Source: Cladobotryum mycophilum
Taxonomy: Eukaryota > Ascomycota > Sordariomycetes > Hypocreales > Hypocreaceae
DNA length: 64,000 nucleotides
Direction of reading: 5' to 3'
Assembly: GCA_036429605.1 (NCBI GenBank)
Contig: JAVFKD010000002.1
Coordinates: 2,914,001-2,978,000 of the forward strand
The notes beneath the pieces are model-generated. The model was not told where the DNA came from, did no database searches, and saw only the letters and a program-made list of their open reading frames with translations. This document shows positions 11,596 to 24,000 of this stretch, piece after piece; position 1 is the first letter of the stretch, and every line of letters begins with the position of its first letter. The translations under genes were made by a program, and so were the position numbers.

Positions 11596-11906
11596 CTATG
11601 ATTGAGGTGGTTGTATGTCCAAGCCCTTCGCCAACATGATCAAGGTAAACTTCTCAGAGTTGATGTTTCCGTCCCTTGAGCCGTGACTCTTCCGCTGGAT
11701 AACGGCTTTGTTGGCTGCCTTGATCCAGCCAGGAGTAGTTCCAGTGATGGAGGGGAGTAAGGTTCATCGGCTGGCCAGGCAGTGATGCAGGCACCGGCCT
11801 TGGCTGCCTTGGCTGCTTCGAGGGATGTGTACATTTTGGAGGATAGTGGTTGATGGTTGACTGTAGTTGTTGTTATGGTTGTTGTAGTTGTAGTTGTAAT
11901 TGTCAT
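11596..11906 (-). CDS. Small protein of unknown function, apparent frameshift
   Basis: Not assigned to a known family. The first frame starts MTITTTTT (or MYTSLEAAK at an inner ATG) and reads SLEAAKAAKAGACITAWPADEP. After a C4 run (G4 on the plus strand, 11752-11755) a different frame reads SITGTTPGWIKAANKAVIQR and continues ...KSHGSRDGNINSEKFTLIML to a stop at 11596. One missing base in the run joins the two, giving 312 nt (103 aa). The downstream frame is amphipathic and protein-like; the uncorrected frame ends in Ser/Thr-rich sequence at 11640. That this is one real gene is inference. It may be cytosolic, as no signal or membrane segment is visible. Confidence 0.42.
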
Positions 11907-13147
11907 GCTGACTGCTTAAAGATGGGTGTAGTCTAGACTTGAAGACTTTCGAGGTTTGAGATTTTTTGCTAGGAGTGCAGGGAGAGTTTGGAGAAAATGC
12001 CTAGATTATGTATGTACTCCGTAGGTGTATGTATGTTTACACGAAGAGGATCAAAACGGGGAAGGGTTCGCCCTTTAGGAATGCGTTTCACATATAAAAC
12101 TAGAAGCAGAAGGCAGAAAGGAAGAAAAGGATGAAGATGTCGAAAGGAACACCCTTTTTTTTTCGGGTCACGACTGACGGCTAGTTTAACTACCCTTTTT
12201 TTCTTTTTCAGCGGGTGAAGGGTTTTTTAGGTTTTGATAGTCAGGCATCGGTCAACCCTTTTTTAATCTATTGTTGGTTGGTAGCCCGAGGACAGGGAAG
12301 GGGGGTGTGAAGTAAAACGAAACCATCCATCTTTGTTTGTTGGTTGTTTGCCTCAAGTTCTGCGGGCATGGATGGATGGAAAGGGGGAGGGGGAGAAGAA
12401 CGGGCATTTTCTTGGGCACCCAACTAACCCGGGCCCTTTATGAAAATACGTAGTTTGAGGCAGACACTGCATGTTTCCTGCGGACGGGTGGGTGATTAAC
12501 GTAGCAAATCGAGATTTCTTCATAGGCGGTTTGCTTGGAAGTCTGGTCCTGACTCGATTCACAGGAGCTACACGTGTGTGTATCCCCTCTCTCGGTGAGT
12601 GCCAGTTAATATAAAAGCGGGGATGGACTAGATGCGGATGGAATGCGGATAGTGACTGGATGGGAGATGAGATATCTATTGGGTACTGTGCTGGATACGG
12701 GGGAGGCAAACTCTCCACATGTTGTCTCACGCAGAAGAGGTAAACAAACATTCATCTCTTCGTATTCCAACCCGACAAGACAAAAACAAAACAAAACTTG
12801 GTGCATGCTTCCGCAAGCAATCCGTTTCTGACCAATGCTTCTAGATACTTTGACCGCGTGCGCAGAAATGCTTAATGACAAACCACCGGTGAGTATGCAG
12901 CTGGCCGCTTCACCGCAAACACCATGATCCTCCAAAGACTCGTATAGGCAAGCAGACACATACTAAAATGGTATTTAGAATAGAAACGACAGCAATATCA
13001 CTTCACAACCAATAACAAATGGGATATTTAACTTTCAATTTTGTTGACCATCGCATTGCTCCTTTCCTGAGTCGTAAAATGAGATCCTGTAAAAGCAAGG
13101 CTAGCGCCTAAAATCCGGTTCCCAAAGGCCTCACTTGCGGCAGCTTT
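11907..13147. other. Intergenic region without recognised gene
   Basis: Lies upstream of the small gene at 11.6-11.9 kb and downstream of SBA1. It contains T-rich runs near 12150-12260. Short open frames show no domain. Confidence 0.5.
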
Positions 13148-14224
13148 TTACTTCTTTTCCTCAGCGACGACGCCCTCCTTCTCCAACTCGGGAAGGTCTT
13201 CCTCATCACCGTCTGAGTCGCCTTCATCACCTCCATCGCCTCCAAGATCAGCACCGCCAAGGCCACCAAGAGCGCCAAAGTCAGGCATACCACCAGCGCC
13301 GCCTCCGAGCTTGGAGAAGTCGATACCGCCAAAGTCGTTGCCGCCGCCGCCGCCGGCACCTATAGATGTGTCAGTTTGTTCTATTCAGTTGTGTACGCCT
13401 TACAGGTGTTTGCTAGAAGGAAGGGTCAAGTGCGTAGGAGGGGAAAACAGATGCTGTGGGTTTCAAAGCAACGTACCCATTCCGGGCATGCCTTCTATAT
13501 CGTGATATCGTGTTAGGGGATGATGATGCTTATTTTTCTGCAAGTTGGGGGAGGGGGGTTGCTCATGAAACACAAGAAGTGGCAGTTGGTGGTGACTTAC
13601 CCATGCCTCCAAACTGGGAGAAGTCTTCCTCGGGAGCCTCGTTCTGGTCATCCTCATCAACCCACTTATCAAAGTCTGTCTTGAGGAAGTGCAGCTTCCT
13701 AGACTCCTTGAGCAAACGTGGCCAGTACTCCTCCTTGAGTTCCTTCTTTCGCAGAACAAGCTCAATGTTCTTTGAAGTGTGAAGGGTTTTGCTGTCCTCG
13801 ACGTTGATCTCCTCGAAGAACTCCAACTCGACGTGGTACTTTCGCTTGAGGGTACCAGAGGTGCCGGTGAATGACAAGCCGGTAGACTTTAGATCCAGCT
13901 TGATATCATCCTTGGGAACGTCAGGGACGGAGATGGTGAGGTAGATGTAGTTCTTGGTGGCGTCGGCGACCGAGGACCGCTGGGCCCAGAGGACTGATGG
14001 TCATGGTAGTTAGTATTTGACTCGTGTAGTTTGCGATAAAAGGAGACCATGTCTTTGTTGGAGAGGAGATACATGTGGGCAAGGCTGTCGCGTCCCCCCT
14101 CCCCCTTCCCATTCAAGCTATCTATCACACAGCTCACATGGGTTGGTTGAGGAGAGACGAAGTTTCAGGGTATAGTAACAACAAGTAAAGTAGCTTACTT
14201 TCGGGGGTGTAGGTCTCAGCCATG
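13148..14224 (-). CDS. SBA1: Hsp90 co-chaperone p23 (Sba1/Wos2)
   Basis: CS-domain co-chaperone that stabilises the closed, ATP-bound Hsp90 dimer in cytosol and nucleus. Exons are 14224-14200, 13993-13601, 13494-13477 and 13359-13148, 648 nt (215 aa). The 25-nt first exon encodes MAETYTPE. The CS fold starts ILWAQRSS and includes YIYLTISVPDVPKDDIKLDL. The p23 signature WPRLLKESRKLHFLKTDFDK is followed by WVDEDDQNEAPEEDFSQFGG. The third exon is an 18-nt microexon (EGMPGMG region) between two phase-1 junctions, so skipping it keeps the frame. The C-terminal tail is Gly-rich then acidic, ending EEKK, as in fungal p23 proteins. It is divergent from VPS24. Confidence 0.93.
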
Positions 14225-15660
14225 GCTTCAGAATTGCTTCTTTCTTTTCTTTCCGGGAAAGGATTGAGGTGATGATGCTAAACGAAGGTGTTGATGGGCA
14301 AAGAGGAAAAAACCAGGATCAGCACAACAACAACGATGAACTACCAAAGGTGTTGGAGCAGTCAGTCAGTAGTGGAGGTGGGTGAGGTTGCAGAAGTTGC
14401 AGAAGCAGTTAATAAGGCTGGGCTGCGTGGGCAAAAGGCTCGGCGCAACAATCAAGGCAGGCGGTAGCTGTTTGAGGTTGCGTGAATGGAAGGCTTCAGA
14501 AGCCAAAAGATTTGGTTGGCCACGGCTGTGAGGGGCACGATGTCTGGGTACCTTGCGTAATGAGGGGTAACGAGGCAGAGACCAAGTAACTCTCTAACGG
14601 TGACGACGAACCCTTTTGTCGTGCATTTCAGCGCGTCTATGGAGTACCTACCTATAGTACCTCTGACTTGTCACAGTTTCCTCCCGCCTCCCTCCTCCCT
14701 CCTCCCCCCACCTTAGCAAAATAGAAGGGCGGGGCTGCTTTCTCTACCTTACCTTTCTCTGCTACTGCAACTACTGCTGCTACTGCCACTGCTACTAGGA
14801 ACTTCTGCCGTGTTTGTGCGTGTTTTGCTGTTTTACTGCGGCTCTTAGCGACCGACCGACGCCTTTGCCAATCCGCTGAATCCCATACGTGCGAAAATGG
14901 GGAAAATGCCACCATCAACTGAAGCTCGTTTTTTTCTCTCCATCGGCACTTCCTTGACACACTACTTGGGACAATTTATCATCTGATTGTCTAAATGTCC
15001 TTTCTTCATTTTTTTCTCTTTTTTTTTTTTTTGGGGGGGGGGGGGGGTCCCAATTCCAATATGAGGGACATTTAGACAAACAGCCCCCCAAATAGCCCTC
15101 ATGGCGTGTAACACAAAAAAGACAAGGCAAGCAAAAAAAAAAGAGGCTTGACGTACTCTCGTACCAAAGGTACTGAGGAGTATCAGTGGGTGGTGGTGAC
15201 GGAGAAACCATCAGACAATGGCGGGGTAATTGACCCGACTCAACAAAGCTCAGGCACCCGCCGCCTTCAAAGCCGCTTTCTTTAGCAAAGCCTCAGTGTG
15301 TGGCTTAGCATCAGTGGCTCGTGACCTTGTGACAATCCGCCGCCTCCCCCGCGCCACACACTTCTGCACTGTGGGGGGTTGTTGCCTTGTCATTCGTCAG
15401 CCTCTCCATGCCAAACTAACTGCTGGTGACAAGACAGAGCCTCGCCACGTCAACTTATCGTCCATTCGAGCTTCGGCTACCGACTTGCACCAAATCTCAC
15501 CCTCGCTTTTTTCCCCAAGATTTCCGAATGCGATAGCAAGCCGAGCCGGTCCGTTCTTTTGCTTTCAGCCATTGACTTGGTGAATCTTTACACCTCTGAA
15601 AAGTGTCACACCCCTCCCCCAATCCGCTCCTCCGACCCGATCGTCAACAACAACAAAACC
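14225..15660. promoter_or_regulatory. Divergent SBA1/VPS24 promoter region
   Basis: Holds a T-run followed by 15 G (15033-15047), several A-runs, and C/T-rich sequence just upstream of VPS24. A TACCTACC/GGTACT motif group lies near 14644-15175. A 117-codon open frame at 15230-15583 is judged non-coding. Confidence 0.5.
15033..15047. repeat. Poly-G tract
   Basis: Fifteen consecutive G directly after a T-run, seen directly. Its length is likely uncertain in the assembly. Confidence 0.9.
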
Positions 15661-16445
15661 ATGGAGGCCTTCAAATCGCTTTTTGCGAAACCAGATCCCC
15701 AGGCGCAGGTTCGCTCCGACCGCTGTCCATGAATAGCCCCCCCAAAATTTTGCCACAGATCAGACCCGTTGACCTTTGACTTTTTTGTCTTTCTTCCCTT
15801 CAGTTTCGAAAATGCAACGCCTTGATCCGCTCCAACGTCCGGAAGCTCGACCGCGATATCCAGCAGGTCAAGCAAGTCGAGCTCAAGACCAAGAACCTCA
15901 TCCTACAAGCCGATAAGCGCGCCCAGCGCGATCCCTCGAGGGCCAAGCAGGCGCAGAAGGAGGTCCGCGATTTCGCTCGCGAGCTGGTCCGCGCGCGGCG
16001 CACGTCAGCACGACTCGTCACCTCCAAGGCACAGCTCAACTCGGTTCAGATGCAGGTCAACGAGGCCTTTGCCGTCCGCAAGATTGAGGGCTCGATCCGC
16101 GCCAGCGTCGGTGTCATGAAGGACGTGAACAGCCTCATACGCCTGCCCGAACTATCTGGCACCATGCGGGAGCTCAGCATGGAGCTAATGAAGGCCGGCA
16201 TCATCGAGGAAATGGTCGACGAGACGCTTCCCGAGGATCCGGATATGCTCATGGAGGACGAAGAGGCCGAGGGTGAGGTAGACAAGGTGCTTGGAGAGAT
16301 CCTCAAGGATAGGAAGGAGCCTTCCCTGCCTGCTGCGCCCATTCCCGAGCCGCAGGTACCGGTGGCGGAGGAAGAGGAGGACGAGGAAGATGCGGAGGCC
16401 ATGATGGACCAGATGAGGAATCGATTAGACGCCCTGCGCAGTTAA
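15661..16445 (+). CDS. VPS24: ESCRT-III subunit Vps24 (CHMP3)
   Basis: Core ESCRT-III protein that polymerises with Vps2 and Snf7 on endosomes for multivesicular-body sorting. Exons are 15661-15708 and 15804-16445 (229 aa); the intron is GT-AG, 95 bp. Exon 1 encodes MEAFKSLFAKPDPQAQ. The basic N-terminal helices (IRSNVRKLDRDIQQ, ADKRAQRDPSRAKQAQKEVR) bind membrane. The central helices hold SVGVMKDVNSLIRLPEL, a CHMP-like stretch, then the acidic autoinhibitory region with EEMVDETLPEDPD. The last residues MDQMRNRLDALRS form a MIM1-type motif for the Vps4 MIT domain. It is divergent from SBA1. Confidence 0.96.
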
Positions 16446-17915
16446 CGGCTCTCCCTCTCCCCCCGGTACTCTGTAGACGGCATTATACAAGCTTTGGATT
16501 GTGGCAAAAGGCGTAAGGCGTCTGGGGTTCTTTGTTTTTTCCATGGATATACTACTCGTACATAATCATTCATCATCATTATCATCGTCATCGTCATCAG
16601 AATGCTTTAACAAGGTTCCCCGGATCACTACAAAAGGGGAGGGATGACTTGATTGGAATACGATGCTTGGGAATACAAGGCAAAAAGGGCCAAGCATGCT
16701 GTGATGAGCAAACAGGGCAAGCAAAGCAAGCTTTGACGGGTAATACGGCAAACACAACCTTACGGCCGGCCCTGTGCTCTCCCTTCCCCGGCCTTTCGCC
16801 CCCCATCCCCTTTACCTGTGCTGCCAGGGGTGACGGTTATATATGGATAGCCCTCCGTAATTCGGGATGAGGTGATGATACCGTAAGATCTCCGAAGGGG
16901 AGACGCCCTTTTCTCGACTGCCGGCGAGTTTATTTTCCTCGTGACGTAAGGTGGTTCCGAATCCACTCTCGTTTTCAGAAATGATGCAAGGTTGATCTTT
17001 CGGTAGTTACCGGGGGGATGGGAGTGGAGGAAGAGAGGAAGATCCAGAGAGAAAAGGTAGGTCATATACTATCGAGTGCTACAAGATGTTAGATGTAACA
17101 TACCTGTAGTATCTGCAGCAAAGTCGGAGAAAATAAAAATGGTACATACCATATCCCGTTAGAGAAAGAAGGAGAAGAAGAGAAAAAAAAAGATCCCTAC
17201 GAATAATGCATCAAGAAGGGCGTGCAGGGAAGAAAGCCCCCCGGTTAAGAAAGGATTTTATTTCCCTTTTCTTTCTCTCCTTCCTACTCTTAGTGCTATT
17301 GTCATGCTTCCATGGAAGCAAAGGAAACTTCCTTATTCAGAATGAGCATGGTCATGGTCATGGGGGTGGGAAATACTGTAGGGTAGTCCCTCACCCTCCC
17401 CCCGCGCAACCGTCGTTTGGGAAAACGTTGGAAAGAAACTTGGCCTATTTCGGGGGTAAGACGGATGAGGAAGGATCATGGAACTTTCGATGGAACATGC
17501 CCTTGTGGGTAGGTATCATTCTCTGGAGGGTACAAGTAAGATGATGGTTCGGTTTCAAGTTGTGGAAGAGGCTCTTTTGGACTCGGACAATAATAAGAAA
17601 ATAGCACATTCTTTATTTTGCGGGTGTGAAATGCCAAAGAGAGTTAGGTGAGCAACCCCAAAAGAAAGTAAGCACTTTGGCATACTTTGAAGGGCATCTC
17701 GACTTGTGAAATTACCACCACGAACTAAAAACCCCCCAAAAAGAGACCATGCATGTGATACCGCTCTCGCGGATTGTCGGTAACGTAGCTCGATTGGGAC
17801 AAGTTTGTAGACACGTTTCATAAAAACTTGGTAGCGAGCAGCGTGTTTTTCATGCTTTGATCACGACATTGAGATTAAAATGATAGCAAAAAAGAAGAAG
17901 AAGAAGAAAAAATAT
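16446..17915. other. VPS24 3' region to tRNA
   Basis: No gene is recognised. It contains an (ATC/GAT)-rich stretch at about 16566-16600 and A-rich tracts at 17885-17925. Confidence 0.5.
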
Positions 17916-17921
17916 AAAAAA
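17916..17921 (-). terminator. Pol III terminator of tRNA-Gly
   Basis: On the minus strand six T follow the tRNA 3' end by a few bases, the standard RNA polymerase III stop signal. Confidence 0.8.
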
Positions 17922-17925
17922 GAAA

Positions 17926-18014
17926 TGCATCGTTCGGGACTCGAACCCGAGCCCCAACCTCGCAACCATTTATTCAATGGAAGGGTTGGATCCTAACCCC
18001 TAGACCAACGATGC
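17926..18014 (-). tRNA. tRNA-Gly(UCC) with 17-nt intron
   Basis: Full cloverleaf on the minus strand. The acceptor stem GCATCGT pairs perfectly with ACGATGC; the discriminator is A at 17926. The D arm is GTCTAGGGGTTAGGAT (the A box). The T arm TCGGGTTCGAGTCCCGA (the B box) is perfectly paired. The anticodon stem is CAACC/GGTTG with loop CTTCCA-A, so the anticodon is TCC. A 17-nt intron (17961-17977) sits one base 3' of the anticodon, the canonical place. An alternative register would read TTC (Glu), but it breaks the U33 rule and shortens the variable loop. Confidence 0.93.
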
Positions 18015-21000
18015 TGGGGATGTCTTGTTGTTGGATGCTGGCATAATATTAGACATAATAAATGCAACCGCGATCAAATGTGACTGGATTATTATGTATG
18101 TTGCCCACCTCCTTTTGTTACCGTTACCGTTATCCAAGCTTCACATTGAACAATTTCAGCATATGATCTATCACCAGAACTTCACTTTACGAAATGTATC
18201 ATTACCTGGAACTACCCTTTTCATTTTTATTTTCCTTCTTTTTCCGATTTCCACCATCATAATGAACTGCTTTTTCAGCTTCATCCCTTGCTTGAGACAT
18301 CAAACAAACGAGAAAACAAACAGAACCGCCCCCGAAAACGCTTGTTCCCTCTTGTTCGTCCGAAGACTTTCGGGCCACCCGTGTCTTGAATCGGAGCCCT
18401 ACCTTTTTTCCCAAATAACAAAAACAAAACAAAAAACAGTGTGTTTCTGTTCTGCACGACATGCCTACCACTGAGACATTACGACAGTGGAAAATGTGAG
18501 TTGTGAGCCGCGTGCTCGAAATCTAGACAATTAGCAGCAAACAAAGTACCAAGTAAAAATGCTTTTTGTACGGACGCGTATTGGGTCAAAAACGATTGGG
18601 GGGAGGGAGAGGGAGAACCGGCGCCACCGTTTACATAACCAAAACCCTTGCCTTTCTCCACCCCGTTTGTTTCGCGAATCCCTGAAATGTGTCTGCCTGC
18701 CAATGGGGTCATTGAGACAGGATCAACCGTTGGCTCGGGCTCTGCACGCGGCACCACGCCGGACAGGCCAGTAGTCCCAGTTCCCTGGAGGCGAAAACAA
18801 ACCAAACTTGGTGCAATGAAGAAAAAAGAAAGAAAAGTGATTCACCGTACCGAGCGGGGAGGCGGGCCCGGGAAATTTGGTGCGTTATGAGAGGTGAGAG
18901 GTGTGAGAGAGAACGAGAGAGGACCCTTGAGCAGCTATGCGCCACCCAGCACCCAAGAAGCAAACAAGCATGTGAGAGCTCACATGCCAACATTCAGGGA
19001 GACCAAGCTTCCCCCATTTCTCGGGACGACAAGATCTTGGTCTGTCCAATGGCGAAGCTCCACCCAAACAGCTGGACCCAAGCCACAGAAAAGCCATGAT
19101 AGCCACATTGTCCTGGCTGCCCTTGTGGAGCTCCCTGTGGCTGCAAGACAGACATACTTGCACCATCCAGATGAGAGCCCAGGGTGTGAAGATAGATGGT
19201 GACAGGGATCTCTCCTTTTCTCCAGGTATGAGTGGTCAGTATCCATGAACGGCACCTGAAATCGGTAAATTGGACGTACACCCTCACCCACCCACTTAGT
19301 CAGACACATCACTTAATTAACCCATTTATGAGTTTTGTGCTGATTGGGACCCTAATCTCCTCTCATCTCACGATTTAACCCCAAATTAAGCACGCACACA
19401 AAATCAAATCTCGTCAAAAATCCCAAACCCAGACAGCCGGAGACGAGCTGGGATAGGTGTTCCCACCCAGGAACTCGGGTACGCCTACTTGGCCCCCTCC
19501 CCCATCGCTCGCCAGAGCTGTGGAGCGGGAGAGGAGAAGAGAGGAGACGCGCACACAAATAAAAAAAACAAGAGAGGAAATAAAAAAGAAAAGAAAATTG
19601 TCCGGTGAAAGGTGGCTGTCACAGCTGAGGCAAATAACGTGACTTGGTGCTATAATAGCTTAAAGGTGCTGCATACTCCCAATTCAGCCTATCCTGGTGT
19701 TATGTGATGTATGTGTTATGCCGTGTTGTTGTTTCGCGTGAATGGAAAAGGAAAATAGGGAATGAGTAGGCAGAGAAATTAACGTTACCAGACGACTGGA
19801 AAATAGGCAGAGAGCTTTAGGCGCAACGAGTTGACTCGACTATAGGGCCAACAATAGCATTCTTTCGTCCAAGTAGAAGCCTGGCGGCGTAGAGTATGCA
19901 AGCAACCAACTGCCCTGCAATCACTACCTGATTCATTATCCAAACTGCCGGATCCACGAGTTGGTCCCGGTAATAAAGCGCCGGGAACTTTCTCCGGTTC
20001 CGTCAACGAGAGGCACTAAAACAGGGAAAGAGAGAAGAGAGACATGAGGAGAGACAATCGCCAGCCTTTAGGCTTGTTGCCACAAAAAAGACTGGTTGGT
20101 CCAGGAATACGGTACAACCAACCAGAGAAGTCGGTTTGCGATCGACGATTTCACTAACCAACATGCTGTGGCGGCTGTCAATGTCAAAGCAAGCTGCCAC
20201 AGGGTATTTATGTGTGCGCAATAAAATTAATACACATTTCACTGAAGATTAGACCGTTGGGGGGTAAAAGTAAAGTCAAGGGTAGCACACCTAAATTTCT
20301 TAGGCCTCTGTCTGTCCGAAAGTCAGACCACATCTTCGTCACGAGCAAAACGCCAGAAACTGTTGATCTTTTGGGTGGTGCCCAAGCTGCTCATCGCACT
20401 AACATCTGGCGAACCCGAAAACCTGGGCTTTCGTGTATCGAGTGTGGGTGAGTCTGACCTCCCATCGTCTGACTTTGACCTCTCTTGAAGCCCTCGTGCG
20501 TGGGGCTGGAAGGGAAAGGCCACCAGTGACATGTTGAGCCTCACCACACACACACTCCCTCCCTCCCTTTGATCATAGCCGGCACCCATGATCGTCCCGC
20601 CAGAGCCAAAAACCTACCTAATGTATGTGTTCAAGGGTCTTGGGGTCCTTTTGGGGGTCCCCTTTAACGGCAAGGCCTAGTACATCAACCGAGCGCGCAT
20701 ACTACTACCACTTGTAGGACTTGTGGCTGGGTCCGTTCAAAACTCCGGGGGCTTTACATCAGCTCTCAGACAAAACGGATAGACGGACAAACAGACGGAC
20801 TCATACGGTTCTCCAGAAATTCGGATTTCGCCTGCCAGCCGTTTCTCAGCCGTCGACGCAGCTAACACGACGATTCACCGGCCCGTTGGAAGCCAAGCCA
20901 AGGCGGCACCGTTGGAACAGAGCTATTCAAAGGAGGTCCATTTAGAAAATACATGTTGGTCCTCACCGTTTGAAGAGGGCTGCCATTTGCAAATTGTGGC

Positions 21001-24000
21001 TGGCCGACAGCTGACAGTTTTCTACTCAGTCAGGAAGGGTTTGTGGCGCGTACCTTACGACGGCTTCATTTTGCCATGTAGGGCGTGTGTGCGCGAGAAG
21101 CATCATGGATCCTTCTTGCGGATCTACTCCATCCGACCGTTCGAGTCAATTTTTTGTTGGAATGAACCCATGCCCCGTGTAAGCGATGGAAGCTCCGACC
21201 CCTATCGAGAACAGCGAAAAGTGAACACAAGAAGAAAATTCTTTTTTTCAAAACCAGGTTTTGAATTGGATCATTCAAATTTTTCCTGCTCTGTCGGTAA
21301 CGACGGTGTAGTCGGTCAGGGTCCAGAAATCCGGGACTGAAAGATCCTTGGGATGAGACACATCTCCACCCGGGGGAAGACTGGGAATTACTCCGTAACA
21401 TGGGTTGTGGTGAGCCTGTCGACCTGTAAGATTGGATTGTTCTGAAACGAAGAAAAGAAGCAGAGTCGTTTAGAGCGACGAACCGGGGTAGCCTTAGTCT
21501 GGGAATCGCTTGGGTGTGTGTGTCTGCTGTCGCCATGCGATATCCTGCCCCCATGCCCATGGTGGCTCCTCTCTTAGGCCCTCCCCCGTCCAAGCACCGG
21601 CTTGGTGGGCCGGGTGGAGAAGAGACATGGGAACCTTGAAGACCCATTACTCGGAGATGCCGGGCAGGCAAGGGTTCAAGACAGTGACGCCGGGCCGGGC
21701 CCGGTGGAGATCTTCCATTAACGATTGTGCAAGCTAATTGAAATAAGCCAGTGGGCGTTATTCTGCCTCCCTATTTCGGGTTTGGCGTGCAACTGGATAT
21801 GGAGAAAGAGAGGAGGCTAACATCGAGACGGTGCCATCGTAGCTTGGGAGTCCCTCTTTTTGGTGTCCTGTCGTCTTTTGCCTGGTGTCTTGTCTGTGTT
21901 ACGGTCCAAGTAATAGTAGTTTGACGCACACTGCACGCACTGCAGAGGCGGTCAAAGCTACTGGTGCATGATACTGCAGGATGCAAGATGCAAGATTGCA
22001 ACCGGGAGGTTTTAGGTGTGTGAATGTGTGTGGGAGTCTTTTCTCCCAAGATAAACGGTCAGGTCAAAGTGCAACGCAAGTCATTAAGCACGTAGCACGC
22101 AAGCAAGATACCGTACCCGCTTGGCAGCATGATGCATGAAGCACAGCAGCGGGGAAAGATGAAGAGAGAGAAAGAGAGAAAAGGTGCCCAGAGAGATAAA
22201 AACAGACGAGACAGGAAAGTAGAAATTTTCCGACTAGAGGAGCAAGATGCAAGAAAATTTTTCATGCATTCGATTGTGGGTTCGGGTATTGACTCATTTC
22301 ACTCTATTCGGTCAATCAATCAATCGCTCATTTTCCGGTATGTCGGAAAATGAACCTGGGCGCTAGTATTCCACGGATGTGGTTGATAGATTAACTGACT
22401 GACTGATTGATTGATAGATTGATTGATGTTGGGCGTTGGAAGAGAGAATGAGGAGTAACAGAAAGCCCTGACTGAGCCCTAGAGTGAAAATTTGCAATTG
22501 TCAGCCGTTTTAATGTACTGAGTTGGCACTGGCGTAGTGGCTGCCAACGGGCAGCTTTACGGCAGCTCTGCCTACGTTGACAACAGTGAAGGTGAGGGAG
22601 TGCCCATGCGCTGTCGAGTCGGCTGTCGCCATTAGGTACCGCTATAGGTGTGCGCTGCACTGCAATGCGATGCGATGCGATGCACTGTACTGCACTGCAG
22701 TGTTGTCGCTGCAACCGCGCTGCAACATGTATGTACAAGTATGTATGTATGTATATCTCGCAGTCACATTCACCTTCCGACTGACTCACCAAATTGCTGT
22801 GTTGTCGCTGCTGTATATTAAAAACGACGTCACCGCACATGATCGGTAGTTGAAGATATCGGGAAGATACGGCTGAGTTTAATTTTTTCTCCCCCTCATT
22901 CTTGATTATCGCATCGCTTGTCGTGATTTGTGTGCATTAATATTAAACAAAAAAATTTACCCTTACTCCTTCCTTTCTTCCCGTTGACGATGCGGGTATT
23001 TCGGGTTCGGAATGTCGCGTTTAAGGAATTCGGGCGTGTTTTGCGAAGTGGTGGAGGGAATTTTGTGTCCAACAATAGATGACGCCTTTCTCGTACTGGT
23101 GATAATAACCTGTTGTTGGATGGCACCGTTGCGGAAAATAGCATAACAGGTAGGCAGACGTAATACGGAATTTGTCTGTCCAACAATAATAATGATGATG
23201 ATGATGATGATGACATTATTGCTGAGCCTTGCTGATGAAGAAACTTGCCTTATTTTGCCTGTTTTCGTTGGATTTGAAACAAATCATCCATAGGTTAGTA
23301 AGAATAGTAGGCATCTTACGTTGGTTGGGTCCTGTTGTAACATGGCCATAGGGTAGGCTAATACGCACACCCTTCGCTCGCTACTAGGTATGTACTCGTG
23401 TTGGTTCGATTGCCGATACGAAATAACATGTACATACATACTACACCAGCGATTCTCGTCATTCCCCAGAATAGCAACTCCATGTCAAAAATGTAAGCGC
23501 CGCCACCTCCGCCGCTTCCCCGCGAAGATAGGCGAGTAGGAATGACGGGCGTCAACGTTGCTTGCCTGTCAACCTACCAAAAGAATGGCGGTGCACGAAG
23601 CCTGACCGTAACCCTTCCTGACTCATGAGGGGGAGCGAGGGAACGAGGGAATGAGGGGGAAGGGCCACGCTGGCTCTGCAATCACTCCTCTCCCATGCCC
23701 ACGGTGAGTGTGGTGAGTGCTGCGCTGTCGAAGAATATTGCTGCCACGACAGCCTACTCGTACATTAGCAGTGGTTACCTTACACAAGGCTGGCTGGGCG
23801 ACGGCTTTTTCTGACCGCCTGGGTGGCCGTGGAGTGATGGGATGGGATGGCTGCACCCATTCCGCCCAATCGCCGTCCGAGTGCAGCCGAAGGAGGGTAG
23901 CCACGACAAACGAGGAGGGCACCGCAAAACAGCCCGAGCAAACAATACGCAGGCAGCAGTTTGTTACCGACTTGATCCTGTTGGATGGGATGTGTGTGTG

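Noticed and set aside
15230..15583. 117-codon plus-strand frame before VPS24
   Set aside because: No family feature; lies in the VPS24 promoter and is overlapped by other frames.
18436..18480. tRNA D-arm-like string on the minus strand (CTCAGTGGTAGGCATG)
   Set aside because: No T arm or matching acceptor stem nearby.
20912..21671. Overlapping 142- and 201-codon frames on opposite strands
   Set aside because: Mixed composition, no motif, no introns or start context; likely chance.
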